Source: CAZMGT01 sp964565895 (lineage in GTDB: Bacteria; Armatimonadota; Zipacnadia; UBA1398; CAZMGT01). From it: a DNA stretch of 64,000 bases. Each line of letters begins with the position of its first letter. Within the stretch, counting starts at the first letter, position 1. The notes beneath the pieces were generated by a model. That model worked only from the letters and a program-made list of their open reading frames with translations, did no database searches and had not been told where the DNA came from. The stretch is taken from positions 100,412-164,411 of the forward strand of contig CAZMGT010000002.1 in NCBI GenBank assembly GCA_964565895.1, read 5' to 3'. The translations under genes were made by a program, and so were the position numbers. Of this stretch, positions 18,236 through 26,835 are shown in pieces.

Positions 18236-18808
18236 ATGACCGCGGTGACCATCGACCGCGCCCGCGATGCGCTGATTATCGTGGACTTGCAAAATGACTT
18301 CTGCCCCGGCGGGGCCCTTCCCGTCCCTCGGGGCGACGAGATCGTCCCCATCATTAACGCGCTTGTGGAGAAGTTCGACCACGTCTTTGCCACGCAGGAC
18401 TGGCACCCGGAAAACCACGTTTCATTTAAAACACAAGGCGGGCCCTGGCCCCCGCACTGCGTCCAGGGATCGCCCGGGGCGGAGCTGCACCCCAACCTGC
18501 GCGCGGAGAACGCCGTGCGCGTGCGCAAGGGGACCAACCCCCAGCGCGAGGCCTACTCCGGCTTTGAGGGGACCGACCTTGCGGACAAGCTGCGCGCTGC
18601 CGGCGTGCGCCGCGTGTTCGTGTGCGGCCTGGCCACGGACTACTGCGTTAAGGCCACAGTGCTCGACGCTCTGCGCGAGGGGTTTGACGTGGTTGTCGTC
18701 TCCGACGCCGTGCGCGGGGTTGACGTAAAGCCCGGAGACTCCCAAGCGGCGCTTGAGGAAATGAAGGCCGCCGGGGCGGCGGTAGTCGCTTCGAGCGAGA
18801 TTTGCTAG
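18236..18808 (+). CDS. pncA: Nicotinamidase
   Basis: It deamidates nicotinamide to nicotinate, feeding the upstream PncB. The catalytic triad is visible as D17 (VDLQNDF), K98 (VRKGT) and C137 (ATDYCVKA), with metal ligands D55, H57 and H61 in DWHPENH. Full length for the isochorismatase-fold family (190 aa). The ATG directly abuts GGAGG; an in-frame GTG at 18245 has better spacing and would shorten the protein by three residues. Confidence 0.93.
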   Translation: MTAVTIDRARDALIIVDLQNDFCPGGALPVPRGDEIVPIINALVEKFDHVFATQDWHPENHVSFKTQGGPWPPHCVQGSPGAELHPNLRAENAVRVRKGTNPQREAYSGFEGTDLADKLRAAGVRRVFVCGLATDYCVKATVLDALREGFDVVVVSDAVRGVDVKPGDSQAALEEMKAAGAAVVASSEIC

Positions 18809-18813
18809 CGCGC

Positions 18814-18850
18814 CGGCCGCTGAGCGCCGGACGCGGTTTGCCAGCGGCCG
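18814..18850 (+). terminator. Strong hairpin after pncA without a T tract
   Basis: CGGCCGCT (18814-18821) and AGCGGCCG (18843-18850) are perfect 8-bp arms, with GC flanks that extend the pairing across one bulge. It begins 6 bp after the pncA stop. No run of T follows, so it is either a Rho-assisted or stabilising hairpin rather than a classical intrinsic terminator. Confidence 0.4.
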
Positions 18851-18932
18851 CGCGATCCGCCTTGGCCAAGAGCTTGCGCCGAAGCGCGGCGTGGGGCGGC
18901 AGCCGTGGCGGAGGAGGAGGGCAAGCGCTAGC

Positions 18933-18970
18933 GAACGGGCGTTTGTATTGACAAATTGAAACGGCCGTTC
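18933..18970. promoter_or_regulatory. Putative TetR operator, two half-similar palindromes
   Basis: AACGGCCGTT (18960-18969) is a perfect 10-bp palindrome lying in the promoter spacer. A near copy, AACGGGCGTT, is at 18934-18943, with centres 26 bp apart. A weaker copy, GAAACCGCTCTTC, follows the -10 box. Binding there would block RNA polymerase, as expected for autoregulation by the TetR protein encoded just downstream. Confidence 0.6.
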
Positions 18971-18976
18971 TATAAA
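18948..18976 (+). promoter_or_regulatory. Sigma-70-type promoter for the TetR-radical SAM operon
   Basis: TTGACA (18948-18953) and TATAAA (18971-18976) are separated by exactly 17 bp. The region is strikingly AT-richer than its surroundings. It lies 67 bp upstream of the TetR start. The palindromic operator overlaps the spacer. Confidence 0.8.
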
Positions 18977-19042
18977 TGAAACCGCTCTTCTAATTCGGGC
19001 CCGCAGAAACGACTCGCTTTGTACACAAGGCAGGAGCTAGCC

Positions 19043-19684
19043 ATGGCTGCGGAGAAGCTTTCGCGGCGGGAGCGAGAGCGCGAGAGGCACCGCGAGCTAA
19101 TCTTGCACGCCGCGGAGAGGCTTTTTGCGGAAAAGGGTTTTTATCGGACGACGATGCAGGAGATTGCACAGCGGGCGGAGTTTGCGCTAGGGACGGTATA
19201 CCGCTTTTTCCGGGGGAAGCAGGAGCTTTATGAGCAGCTTTTGGAGCGCAAGCTGCAGGAGCTTGTAGCGACGGTTTGCGACCAGATGGCGCAGGAACAG
19301 TCGCCGTTGGGGCGGGTGCGCAAGTTTATCGAGGCCAAGCTTACGTTCCTCGCCGGAAACGCCCACTTCGCCCGCCTGTTCTTTGCCGAAGCCCATGCCT
19401 GGCGCTCCTCCGTGAGCCAGCGCTTGGAGCGCAAGCTGCGCGACAAATATAACGACCTCCTCGACAAGCTCAGCGGAACGTTCGAGGAAGGCATGGGCCA
19501 GGGCATCTTTGCTCAAACCGACCCGCGCTTGCTTGCCCTAGCCCTCGATGGGCTAACCAGCGCGCTTGCCCTGCGCTGGGCGGAATGGCGCGAGCAAAGC
19601 AGCGATGTTTCGCCAGCGTCGGAAATCGAAGCCGCCAAGCGGCTTTTCCTGCAGGGCGTGCTTGCCCGACCGCAGACAATGTAG
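19043..19684 (+). CDS. TetR/AcrR-family transcriptional regulator
   Basis: The N-terminal helix-turn-helix is clear (RELILHAAERLFAEKGFYRT, then TMQEIAQRAEF and GTVYRFFRGKQELYEQL, about 15-65). A helical ligand-binding domain of about 150 residues follows. I start at the ATG preceded by AGGAGCTAGCC. The gene has its own promoter and palindromic operator, and the radical SAM gene starts 45 bp downstream, so it probably regulates itself and that enzyme. The ligand is unknown. Confidence 0.9.
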   Translation: MAAEKLSRRERERERHRELILHAAERLFAEKGFYRTTMQEIAQRAEFALGTVYRFFRGKQELYEQLLERKLQELVATVCDQMAQEQSPLGRVRKFIEAKLTFLAGNAHFARLFFAEAHAWRSSVSQRLERKLRDKYNDLLDKLSGTFEEGMGQGIFAQTDPRLLALALDGLTSALALRWAEWREQSSDVSPASEIEAAKRLFLQGVLARPQTM

Positions 19685-19729
19685 TCCTAGCGCTCGACTC
19701 ATCCTGGGCCACGGGGAGATGGGTGAGCT

Positions 19730-21193
19730 ATGGACTGGCAAACGGTGTTCCGCAACGATTCCTTGCGCGCCGTGCTGCGCACGTTGATTTCCTATGGCTT
19801 GTTCCGGCAGGGCACGATCCGGTTCATCGAGCGCAAGGCGCAGGAGGCGTTGCTCTACGAGGACGCCTATGGCCGGCCGCTGCAGGTGCAGGAGGACAAA
19901 AAGGCCCTCCTTTCCGCTGTGTTGCACAGCATCGATCGCGGCATTGAGCGCGGGCTGATATCCAAGCGCGTGCTCGACCGTGCCCTGCGCATCTTCCTCC
20001 TCGATGTCCTGTGCAGCCGCGACATCCGCCTTCGCGCGCAGGAGCGCTTGGGGTTTATGCCCCCCCTGTTTGTGACCATTAGCCCGACGATGAAGTGCAA
20101 CCTGCGCTGCCCCGGGTGCTACGCGACAAGCGCCCCGCACTGCGAGGCCAAGCTCGACTGGGATACGTTCGACCGTATTCTTACCGAGATGAAGGAGCTC
20201 TGGGGCTCGTGCTTTGCGGTAATCTCCGGCGGCGAGCCGTTTTTGTGGAACGACAACGGCCGCACGTTCCTGGACATGGCCGAAAAGCACGACTATCGCT
20301 TTTTCCTCGTCTACACCAACGGCACGCTCATCGATGACAAGCTCGCCCGGCGCCTGGCCGAGCTGGGCAACATTACCCCGGCCATTTCCGTGGAGGGCTA
20401 TGAGGCGGAGACCGACGCCATTCGCGGCAAGGGCGTCTACAAGCGCATTCTCCGTGCGTTTGACGCCCTGCGCGAAGCGGGCGTGATGTTTGGCATCTCG
20501 ATTACCGCGACGAGGCGCAACTGGGACTTAGTGACCCGTGAGGAGCTGTTTGACTTCTACTTCGAGGAGCAGGGCGCGCTTTACGCGTGGATCTTCCAAT
20601 ACATGCCCATTGGGCGCAAGCACGCGTTCGACCTAATGGTCACCCCGCAGCAGCGGCTAGAGATGCTCCGCCGCGTTTGGCGCCTTGTGCGCGAGCGCAA
20701 AATGTTCATCGCCGACTTCTGGAACAGCGGAACGGCGAGCGACGGGTGCATCGCCGCGGGCCGCGCCGGCGGATACTTCTACATCAACTGGAACGGCGAC
20801 GTTACCCCGTGCGTGTTCATCCCCTATGCCGCGGCGAACATCTACGACATCTACCGTAGCGGGGGGACGCTGAACGACGTTCTGCAGACGCCGCTGTTTA
20901 AGCGCATTCGCGACTGGCAGCACGAATATGGCTATCAGCAGCCTGCGGAGAAGACGCGCAACTGGCTTTGCCCCTGCGCCATTCGCGACCATTTCGACAA
21001 CTTCCTTAAAGCGGCGCAGGAGTGCCCCGTGACACCGATTGACCCCGACGCCGAGCAGGCCCTCGGCGACCCGGAGTATCACCGCGCGATGATCCAATAC
21101 GGCAAGGAGTTCGACCGCATTAGCAGCGAGATCTGGGAGCGCGAGTACATCGCCCCGCACAAGGGCGGCGATCAGCAGCGCGTCGCCGTATAG
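19730..21193 (+). CDS. Radical SAM protein with extended N-terminus and SPASM-like tail
   Basis: The [4Fe-4S]/SAM motif CNLRCPGC (C123, C127, C130; CxxxCxxC) is followed by VISGGEPFLW, the SAM-binding GGE motif. About 110 residues, mostly helical, precede the core. Later cysteines (SDGCIAAG, TPCVFIPY, NWLCPCAIRDH, AQECPVTP) look like an auxiliary SPASM-like Fe-S cluster. 487 aa. The pairing with a TetR regulator suggests induction by a small ligand. I do not recognise the reaction. It lacks the length and motif pattern I expect of an anaerobic sulfatase-maturing enzyme. Confidence 0.75.
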   Translation: MDWQTVFRNDSLRAVLRTLISYGLFRQGTIRFIERKAQEALLYEDAYGRPLQVQEDKKALLSAVLHSIDRGIERGLISKRVLDRALRIFLLDVLCSRDIRLRAQERLGFMPPLFVTISPTMKCNLRCPGCYATSAPHCEAKLDWDTFDRILTEMKELWGSCFAVISGGEPFLWNDNGRTFLDMAEKHDYRFFLVYTNGTLIDDKLARRLAELGNITPAISVEGYEAETDAIRGKGVYKRILRAFDALREAGVMFGISITATRRNWDLVTREELFDFYFEEQGALYAWIFQYMPIGRKHAFDLMVTPQQRLEMLRRVWRLVRERKMFIADFWNSGTASDGCIAAGRAGGYFYINWNGDVTPCVFIPYAAANIYDIYRSGGTLNDVLQTPLFKRIRDWQHEYGYQQPAEKTRNWLCPCAIRDHFDNFLKAAQECPVTPIDPDAEQALGDPEYHRAMIQYGKEFDRISSEIWEREYIAPHKGGDQQRVAV

Positions 21194-21219
21194 CGCGCAA
21201 AAGCAAGGCAAAAGTCGCT

Positions 21220-21250
21220 CGCGGGCGGCCCTGCCCGCGGGCGTTTTTTT
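21220..21250 (+). terminator. Rho-independent terminator of the TetR-radical SAM operon
   Basis: The stem CGCGGGC (21220-21226) / GCCCGCG (21233-21239) has a 6-nt loop, and GGCG then seven T residues (21244-21250) follow. It lies 27 bp after the radical SAM stop and just before the convergent mutM stop. Confidence 0.8.
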
Positions 21251-21255
21251 GTGGC

Positions 21256-22068
21256 TTACCTTTGGCAGCGCGGGCAGAAGTAGGTGCTTCGGTTCTGCTG
21301 ACCGATCCTCTTAATCTTCGCCCCACAGCGCAGGCAAGGCTCGCCCTCGCGCCCGTAGACCTTAAGAAAGTTTTGAAACGAGCCCTCATCGCCCTGCGCA
21401 TCGCGATACTCGCTAACGGTCGTTCCGCAGAACGCTATTGCGCGGCGGAGAACGCCACGTATCGCGCGGTGTAGCCGGCGCACTTCGTCTGGGCAAAGCG
21501 AGCCCGCCGGCCGCTCGGGGTGTAGGCCCGCCGCGAACAATATCTCCGCGGCGTAAATGTTGCCGATCCCCGCAACTTTGTCCTGGCGCATGAGCCACAG
21601 CTTAAGCCCCTGCTTGCTTTGGCCAAGAAGCTCCGCTAGGCGTCGCGCCGTCAGCTCACGGCTGAGGGGCTCCACCCCTTGCGGGGCGACCTCCTCCACC
21701 TTGCGGCACAGGTGCATCGTCCCCAGCCGGCGCAAGTCGCAAAACCACAGGCTCCCTTTGCTTAAGCGCACGCGAGCGCGCAGCCTGCGCCGGTCCTCGG
21801 GGCCGATGCGCGGGGCGTAAAACAGCCTGCCCGTCATGCGCAGGTGAAAGCACAGCCACAGGCCCTCGCCGTCGCGCGGGGCGGGCCCGAGCTCGATCGC
21901 CACAACCTTTCCCCGGCGCGTTACCCCGCGCACCTTGCGCCCTCGCGCGCGCTCGGGCTGAGGCACGCCAAGCCGCGCGTCGAGCACTTGCACCTCGCGC
22001 ACAACCAACCCCGGCAACACGGGCGCGAGCTGGCGGACGATCGTCTCTACCTCGGGCAGCTCGGGCAT
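21256..22068 (-). CDS. mutM: Formamidopyrimidine-DNA glycosylase (Fpg)
   Basis: The mature N-terminus PELPEVETI carries the catalytic proline and glutamates. The helix-two-turn-helix region reads GIGNIYAAEILFAAG, and the C-terminal zinc finger is CLRCGAKIKRIGQQNR ending CPRCQR. It removes 8-oxoguanine and ring-opened purines and cleaves the abasic site. Full length at 270 aa. It starts 6 bp after the rubredoxin gene and is the last gene of an oxygen-defence operon, so repair of oxidised DNA is apparently co-expressed with oxygen reduction. Confidence 0.93.
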   Translation of the reverse strand: MPELPEVETIVRQLAPVLPGLVVREVQVLDARLGVPQPERARGRKVRGVTRRGKVVAIELGPAPRDGEGLWLCFHLRMTGRLFYAPRIGPEDRRRLRARVRLSKGSLWFCDLRRLGTMHLCRKVEEVAPQGVEPLSRELTARRLAELLGQSKQGLKLWLMRQDKVAGIGNIYAAEILFAAGLHPERPAGSLCPDEVRRLHRAIRGVLRRAIAFCGTTVSEYRDAQGDEGSFQNFLKVYGREGEPCLRCGAKIKRIGQQNRSTYFCPRCQR

Positions 22069-22074
22069 CGCTGG

Positions 22075-22236
22075 CTAGTCGGTGGGGTCGAAAAACTCCT
22101 TGCCCAGCCCACACACGGGGCACACCCAGTCCTCGGGCAGGTCCTCGAACAACGTCCCCGGGGCAACGCCGTTTTCCGGGTCGCCCTTCTCGGGGTCGTA
22201 GATATAGCCGCACGCCGTGCACTTGTATTTTTGCAT
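22075..22236 (-). CDS. Rubredoxin
   Basis: This 53-aa protein has two CxxC pairs, CTACGYIYDPEKGD and CPVCGLGKEFF, that bind a single iron, plus the usual WVCPVC. The start ATG follows GGAAGGGG at 9 nt. It passes electrons to flavodiiron proteins and rubrerythrins, and its neighbours are exactly those. Too small to be found without motif reading, but unmistakable. Confidence 0.95.
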   Translation of the reverse strand: MQKYKCTACGYIYDPEKGDPENGVAPGTLFEDLPEDWVCPVCGLGKEFFDPTD

Positions 22237-22261
22237 GGGCTTCAACCCCTTCCTCCGCGCC

Positions 22262-23461
22262 CTACTGCGCCGGGGCCAGACCCCTGTGCCGCTCGGCAAT
22301 GGCCTCGGCCAAGCGCTCGATCGCCTGCTCGTCCTCGGGCCGGGGCAAGCCCCTGACAAGCACGGGCTCGAGCAGCTCCAGGCGCAGGCCGCCAAGCAGC
22401 TCCGCCAACTGCTCCACCGTGTGCCCGCCCCATCCATACGACCCGATCACTGCCGCAAAGCGCGCCTTTGGGCGCAGGGCATTCGCCAAATATGCCGCAT
22501 AGACAGCGCTCGGGTGCGCCCCGCCGAGCACCGTGGGCGCCCCTAAGACGATCGTCGCCGCGTCAACCAGCGTCATGGCCAACTTGCCCAGGTCCGTGAC
22601 CTGAAGGTCGAACACCTCGCAGGGCACGCCGCGCGCGGCCAACGCCTCGACGAGCCGCGCGACCAGCGCCCGCGTGCTCCCGTGCATCGAGACATAGCAC
22701 ACAGCGGCAAGGTTCTTGGGCTCGCCGCTTACCCATTCGCGATAGGCGTCGAGGATAAACCGCGGCTCGCTATGCAGCGGGCCGTGGCTGGGCGCGATAA
22801 GCAAAGGGTCAAGCTCCTCGACCTTCGCCAGGTGTTTTTCGATCGTCCGGGCGAAGGGCATCATGATTTCCGCATAGTAGCGCTTTGCCGCGAGGTATAG
22901 CGCGCGCCGGTCGGGGGCGAACAGCTCGCTCGTGGCCAGGTGCGAGCCAAACAGGTCGCAGGGAAACAGCGTCCGCTCCTGTTCGAGATAGGTAAGCATC
23001 GTCTCCGGCCAGTGCACCCAGGGGGCGTGAATAAAGCGCAGGGTCCGGTCGCCAAGCGGGAGCCGCTCCCCGTCGCCCACGGTGAGGAACCTCTCCTCGG
23101 GCAGGTGCAGGAGGTTAACGAGCAGCCCCTTTGCTTTTTCGGTACAAACAACTTTTGCGCTGGCAAACCGCGCGAGAACTTGGGGCAGAGCGCCGGAGTG
23201 GTCTTGCTCTGCGTGGTTGGCGATAACGTAGTGTAGCTCGCTTATCCCCAAGCTCTCCAGCCGGGCAAGCAGCACGTCGGCCTTGGGCGGGTCAACGGTG
23301 TCCACAAGCGCCGTGGCTTCGCTTCCGCGGACGAGGTAGGCGTTGTAGCTCGTCCCGTCGGGCAGGGGGATGAGGGCGTCGAACATGCGGCGCTCCCAGT
23401 CCACCGCGCCCACCCAAAACACGCGCTCGGAAACCGCCTTTGGCGTAAACCGCACAGTCAC
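22262..23461 (-). CDS. Flavodiiron protein (rubredoxin:O2/NO oxidoreductase)
   Basis: The metallo-beta-lactamase-like N-terminal domain carries the di-iron ligands H83, E85, D87 and H88 (NHAEQDHSG), H150 (VHWPETM), D169 (PCDLFGSH) and H226 (APSHGPL). The complete set is present. The C-terminal flavodoxin domain (about 252-395) starts VCYVSMHGSTRAL and binds FMN. It reduces oxygen to water (or NO to N2O) with electrons from rubredoxin, encoded 25 bp downstream. GTG start overlapping the upstream stop as GTGA. Confidence 0.94.
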   Translation of the reverse strand: MTVRFTPKAVSERVFWVGAVDWERRMFDALIPLPDGTSYNAYLVRGSEATALVDTVDPPKADVLLARLESLGISELHYVIANHAEQDHSGALPQVLARFASAKVVCTEKAKGLLVNLLHLPEERFLTVGDGERLPLGDRTLRFIHAPWVHWPETMLTYLEQERTLFPCDLFGSHLATSELFAPDRRALYLAAKRYYAEIMMPFARTIEKHLAKVEELDPLLIAPSHGPLHSEPRFILDAYREWVSGEPKNLAAVCYVSMHGSTRALVARLVEALAARGVPCEVFDLQVTDLGKLAMTLVDAATIVLGAPTVLGGAHPSAVYAAYLANALRPKARFAAVIGSYGWGGHTVEQLAELLGGLRLELLEPVLVRGLPRPEDEQAIERLAEAIAERHRGLAPAQ

Positions 23462-23970
23462 TCTCCCGCTCCCTTCCCCCGGGCCTCGGCCAGGCGTTTG
23501 TTTAGCTGGGCAATGTGCCCCAGCTCCTCCTTAATTATCGCCTCAATGCGCTCCCGTCCGAGCCTCTGGGGAACGAGCTCGCGCATTTGCACATAGAACA
23601 CGATGGAGTCTTTTTCCAGCTCGATCGCCGTGGCCAGGATCTCCTCCAGAGGCTCGCCACCACGGAGAAGCTCCGCGGGGTCCTTGCGAATGTCGAAGAC
23701 ATAGCCGTCGGCCATTGCGTGCAGGTAAAGCCCGGCTTCGCCCGTGGGGTCGAACACTGTGGCCCGGCGCTCGGCGGGGGAGAGCTCGCTGCGCATTTGG
23801 GCAAACGTGCGCTCGTGGTCCTCCTCCATTTTCGCCAGGTCAAGCAGGGCCTGGCGCGCTGGTCCCGAGGCGTTCTCCGCGGCCAGGTGGTAAAACCGCG
23901 CTCCATTGCGCTCGATGCGCTCGGCCATTTGCAAAATCTCGTCCGCGTTAAACGTAATGCTCATGCTCAT
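23458..23970 (-). CDS. Rubrerythrin-like ferritin-family diiron protein
   Basis: A four-helix bundle with the two ExxH carboxylate motifs: E50/H53 region (KMEEDHERT) and EELGHIAQ near the C-terminus, plus glutamates in AERIERNGARFY and AIELEKDSIVFY. It lacks the C-terminal rubredoxin domain of classical rubrerythrin (170 aa). Such proteins reduce peroxide. First gene of the operon with flavodiiron protein, rubredoxin and Fpg; GGAGG lies 7 nt before the ATG. Confidence 0.88.
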   Translation of the reverse strand: MSMSITFNADEILQMAERIERNGARFYHLAAENASGPARQALLDLAKMEEDHERTFAQMRSELSPAERRATVFDPTGEAGLYLHAMADGYVFDIRKDPAELLRGGEPLEEILATAIELEKDSIVFYVQMRELVPQRLGRERIEAIIKEELGHIAQLNKRLAEARGKGAGE

Positions 23971-24111
23971 GCCTCCTCCGCGGGCGCTCGTTGCCTGGTT
24001 TCGCCGGCGGGTGCCTGGCGGGAGCCTCGGCGGCGAGCTATGAATATCAATAGCGCGCGTTTGCCAAAAGTTCCCCGCGCAGGCCGCGCTCGGGCGGCAT
24101 GCCCTGCTTGG

Positions 24112-25494
24112 CTACCAGCCGTAGCGCTCAGGGCCCCAGTCGCGCAGCTCGAGCTGTTGCTTGGCCAAAACGAGCTTTCCGCTGGGCAGATCCTCGTAGA
24201 GAATCACGCCCGGCCCGACGCAGCTATAGCAGCCGACCTTTACCCCAGGCATGAGAATCGCGTTTACGCCCGTGCGCGAATGGTCGCCGAGATACGAGGC
24301 GTTTGCCCCCACGCGAGGGATCTCCGGCCGGCCCTTTACCCGGTGCACGGTGGAGCCATCATCAAAGCGCAGCGTCCCGCATACCGTCGCCGCGCCGATG
24401 TCCACCGCGCGCCCGAGCACCCCGCACACCTCGCAGTAGTGATACAGATACACCCGCTCGAACGTTACCCCGGCAAACTCCGCGCAGTGCGCGACAATGC
24501 CAAACTCGCCCAGCGACGACCACGCGCCAACCTTGCAGTAATCCTCAACCCGGCAGTTTCGCCCGACGACCACCTGCCCCCCGAGGATCGCTCCGTTGCT
24601 AATCGTCGTGTTCTCGCCGACGATCGCGTCTCCCCCAATGACTACCCGCTTGCCGATGTGCACGTTCTCGCCGAGGACGAGCCTGCCCGAGATCTCCGCG
24701 CTGTCGCTAATCGTGCACGACCGGCCAATGCGCTCCTCGGGGTGCAGGGCGAGCAGGTGGGCGATCGCCGCGCGGTTGGCGGAGAGGATATGCCACGGCT
24801 TGTCAATGTCCACGCACGGCCCGCGGGCCTCCACCGCGGCGACGGCCACGCCGTCCTCGATCATCATCTGCAGCGACTGGGCGAGCTCCGCCTCGCGCGG
24901 GGGCATGCCGCCCACGGGGACGGCGGTCATTATCCCCGGGTTTTCGCGCAGGTGCTTAACGTGCGCCGGGCGCAGGGCAAACACCCCGCCCAGGCGGTGC
25001 GTTCCGCCGCGGGGGTGGCCCTCCACTCCGCGCACAACGCCGTCGCCAACGCTCGCGCAAATCCAGTCCTGCGGGCGCTCCCCCGCGAGAGGGACAACGA
25101 GCGCCGCGGCCTCCGCCTCGCCCCGCTCCACTGCCTCGCGCACGGCGCGCAGGTCCTCGCGCGTCACGAACACATCGCCATAGACGACAAGCGCAAGGTC
25201 GAAATCCTCGTCCTCAAGCGCGGCAAGGGCGGCGTCCGCCGTTCCCGTGGGCTGCTCTTGGGTAATGTAGCGCACGCGCTCGCTCCACTGCCGCAGGGCA
25301 TAGCGCACGCTCGGCGCGTTGTGCCCGACAACCACGTGAAGGCCCTCTGCGCCGCTGGCGAGCAGCTCCTCGGCGAGGTGGGCGATAAGGGGCTTTCCCG
25401 CAATGGGCACGGCGCATTTTTGCCGCAGCTCGCCAAACGGCCAGGCGCGGCTGCCCTTTCCCGCGGCAAGCACAACAACGCGCACCTGCGCCAT
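24112..25494 (-). CDS. GlmU-like sugar-nucleotide pyrophosphorylase with acetyltransferase-type beta-helix
   Basis: N-terminal nucleotidyltransferase: VVVLAAGKGSRAWPFGELR with the lysine in QKCAVP, VVYGDVFV as the metal Asp region, about 1-230. The C-terminal hexapeptide left-handed beta-helix (about 250-430) resembles GlmU and archaeal bifunctional enzymes. The His of the GlmU acetyltransferase site is not obvious. It may make UDP-GlcNAc or another NDP-sugar. I use the ATG of MAQVRVVV; an in-frame GTG at 25521 would add nine residues. It follows the sulfatase gene closely on the same strand. Confidence 0.7.
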   Translation of the reverse strand: MAQVRVVVLAAGKGSRAWPFGELRQKCAVPIAGKPLIAHLAEELLASGAEGLHVVVGHNAPSVRYALRQWSERVRYITQEQPTGTADAALAALEDEDFDLALVVYGDVFVTREDLRAVREAVERGEAEAAALVVPLAGERPQDWICASVGDGVVRGVEGHPRGGTHRLGGVFALRPAHVKHLRENPGIMTAVPVGGMPPREAELAQSLQMMIEDGVAVAAVEARGPCVDIDKPWHILSANRAAIAHLLALHPEERIGRSCTISDSAEISGRLVLGENVHIGKRVVIGGDAIVGENTTISNGAILGGQVVVGRNCRVEDYCKVGAWSSLGEFGIVAHCAEFAGVTFERVYLYHYCEVCGVLGRAVDIGAATVCGTLRFDDGSTVHRVKGRPEIPRVGANASYLGDHSRTGVNAILMPGVKVGCYSCVGPGVILYEDLPSGKLVLAKQQLELRDWGPERYGW

Positions 25495-25533
25495 CTCCCT
25501 CGCCCCTCCCGCGTAAGCCACACCGCCCCGCTG

Positions 25534-26835
25534 CTAGCCCAGCTCCATCGCCGGCTCGCGCGGCGAAATTCCGTCCGGGTCGTTGGCCCGCGCGCCCTTT
25601 GGCGCGGGAACGGGGCCGGCGAGCAGCGGGTCGTCCGTCTCGTTCATCCACCGCTCAAGCCGCGCGCGCATTTCCTCGAGCACCTGCTTGTGCGCGGGGT
25701 CGGCGGCGAGGTTGTTCGTCTCCACGGGGTCGAAGATAAGGTCGTATAGCTGCTCCTCGGCGACGGGCCGCTCGCGCCAGCCGTGGGCCAGCCACAAGTC
25801 CTTGCTCGGGCTGTCGTCGCAGTTGGGAAGCACCGGCCGCGTCCGCCCGTCGAACCGCCGAATGTACTTCCACCGCCTCGTGCGCACGGCGCGCATCGGC
25901 TCATACGCTGCGTGATAGGTTACCTCGGCGAAAATCTCCTCGCGAATCTCCTCCGCCTCCCCGCGAATGAGGGGCATGAGCGACTTCCCCTGCAGCCAGG
26001 GCGGGGGATCGACCTCCAACAGCTCGCAAATCGTCGGATACAGATCGATTTGCGAGACGAGGGCGTCGCACACCCGGCCCCCCTCAAACCCTCCCGGCCC
26101 GCGCATAATGAGCATGACCCCGATCCCGTGGTCCGTCAGGTTGCACTTCATCCAGGGGAAGGCAATGCCGTGGTCTGTGGTGCAGATAACGAGGGTGTTT
26201 TCGGCAAGCCCCGCTTCCTCGAGCGCTTCAAGCACGATGCCAAACCCCTCGTCGAGCACCCGCGCGCTCGCCTTATAGCAGGCCATGTCGTAGCGCGTCT
26301 CCGGGGCGTCGGGAATGGGCAGCGGCGGCTGGCAATAGCGCGGGTCCTCCGCGGGCCCCGGCTCCTCGTAAACGCGGTGCGTGTCGTTAAACCCTGCGGA
26401 GAGGAAAAACGGCTGCTCCGGCTTTCCCCGCAGCCACTGCGCGACCACTTGCGCGCGCTCCGGCGCCCGCGGGGGAACGTCGGTAATCGTCTCGTCGTAG
26501 CCGATTACCGAGGGGTCGCGCGCGATGTGCTGGGTGCCGATGAGCGTCGAGCGATAGCCTGCGCGGCGCAGGGTGTGCACGATGTGCTTGCCGTAGTCGT
26601 TTAGCGAAAATCCGCGGTGCGCCAGGCCAATCATCCCGCAGCAGTGCGGATATTGGCCGGTAAGCAACGCGGCGCGGCTGGGAGAGCACGTCGGCCCCCC
26701 GCAAAACGCCTGGCGAAAGAGCACCCCTTGCTCCGCCAGCCGCTGAATGTTCGGCGTGGCGATGGCAAAGCCATAGGGTTGCACATAGCGCCCGCTGTCG
26801 TGCGAGTGGAGGTAGAGAATGTTCGGTCGTTCCAT
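25534..26835 (-). CDS. Sulfatase (arylsulfatase family, Cys-type)
   Basis: C50 in CSPSRAALLTG is the residue oxidised to formylglycine in the signature C-x-P-S-R. Metal ligands include D13 (HSHDSGR) and the DH pair of TTDHGIAFPW. It hydrolyses sulfate esters, probably on sulfated glycans in view of the carbohydrate genes nearby. No signal peptide is visible, so it is predicted cytoplasmic. GAGGTGTGAG precedes the ATG. No formylglycine-generating enzyme is evident in the window. Confidence 0.88.
   Translation of the reverse strand: MERPNILYLHSHDSGRYVQPYGFAIATPNIQRLAEQGVLFRQAFCGGPTCSPSRAALLTGQYPHCCGMIGLAHRGFSLNDYGKHIVHTLRRAGYRSTLIGTQHIARDPSVIGYDETITDVPPRAPERAQVVAQWLRGKPEQPFFLSAGFNDTHRVYEEPGPAEDPRYCQPPLPIPDAPETRYDMACYKASARVLDEGFGIVLEALEEAGLAENTLVICTTDHGIAFPWMKCNLTDHGIGVMLIMRGPGGFEGGRVCDALVSQIDLYPTICELLEVDPPPWLQGKSLMPLIRGEAEEIREEIFAEVTYHAAYEPMRAVRTRRWKYIRRFDGRTRPVLPNCDDSPSKDLWLAHGWRERPVAEEQLYDLIFDPVETNNLAADPAHKQVLEEMRARLERWMNETDDPLLAGPVPAPKGARANDPDGISPREPAMELG

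Noticed and set aside
19730..21193. Anaerobic sulfatase-maturing enzyme for the sulfatase at 25534
   Set aside because: The radical SAM protein has an extra 110-residue N-terminus, the cysteine pattern at the end does not fit well, and it is controlled by its own TetR unit on the opposite strand.
23515..25749. A 744-codon open frame on the plus strand
   Set aside because: It lies antisense to the rubrerythrin-like gene, the GlmU-like gene and the sulfatase end, all of which have clear family motifs. Its translation is Arg/Ala/His-rich with no domain, as expected from high GC.
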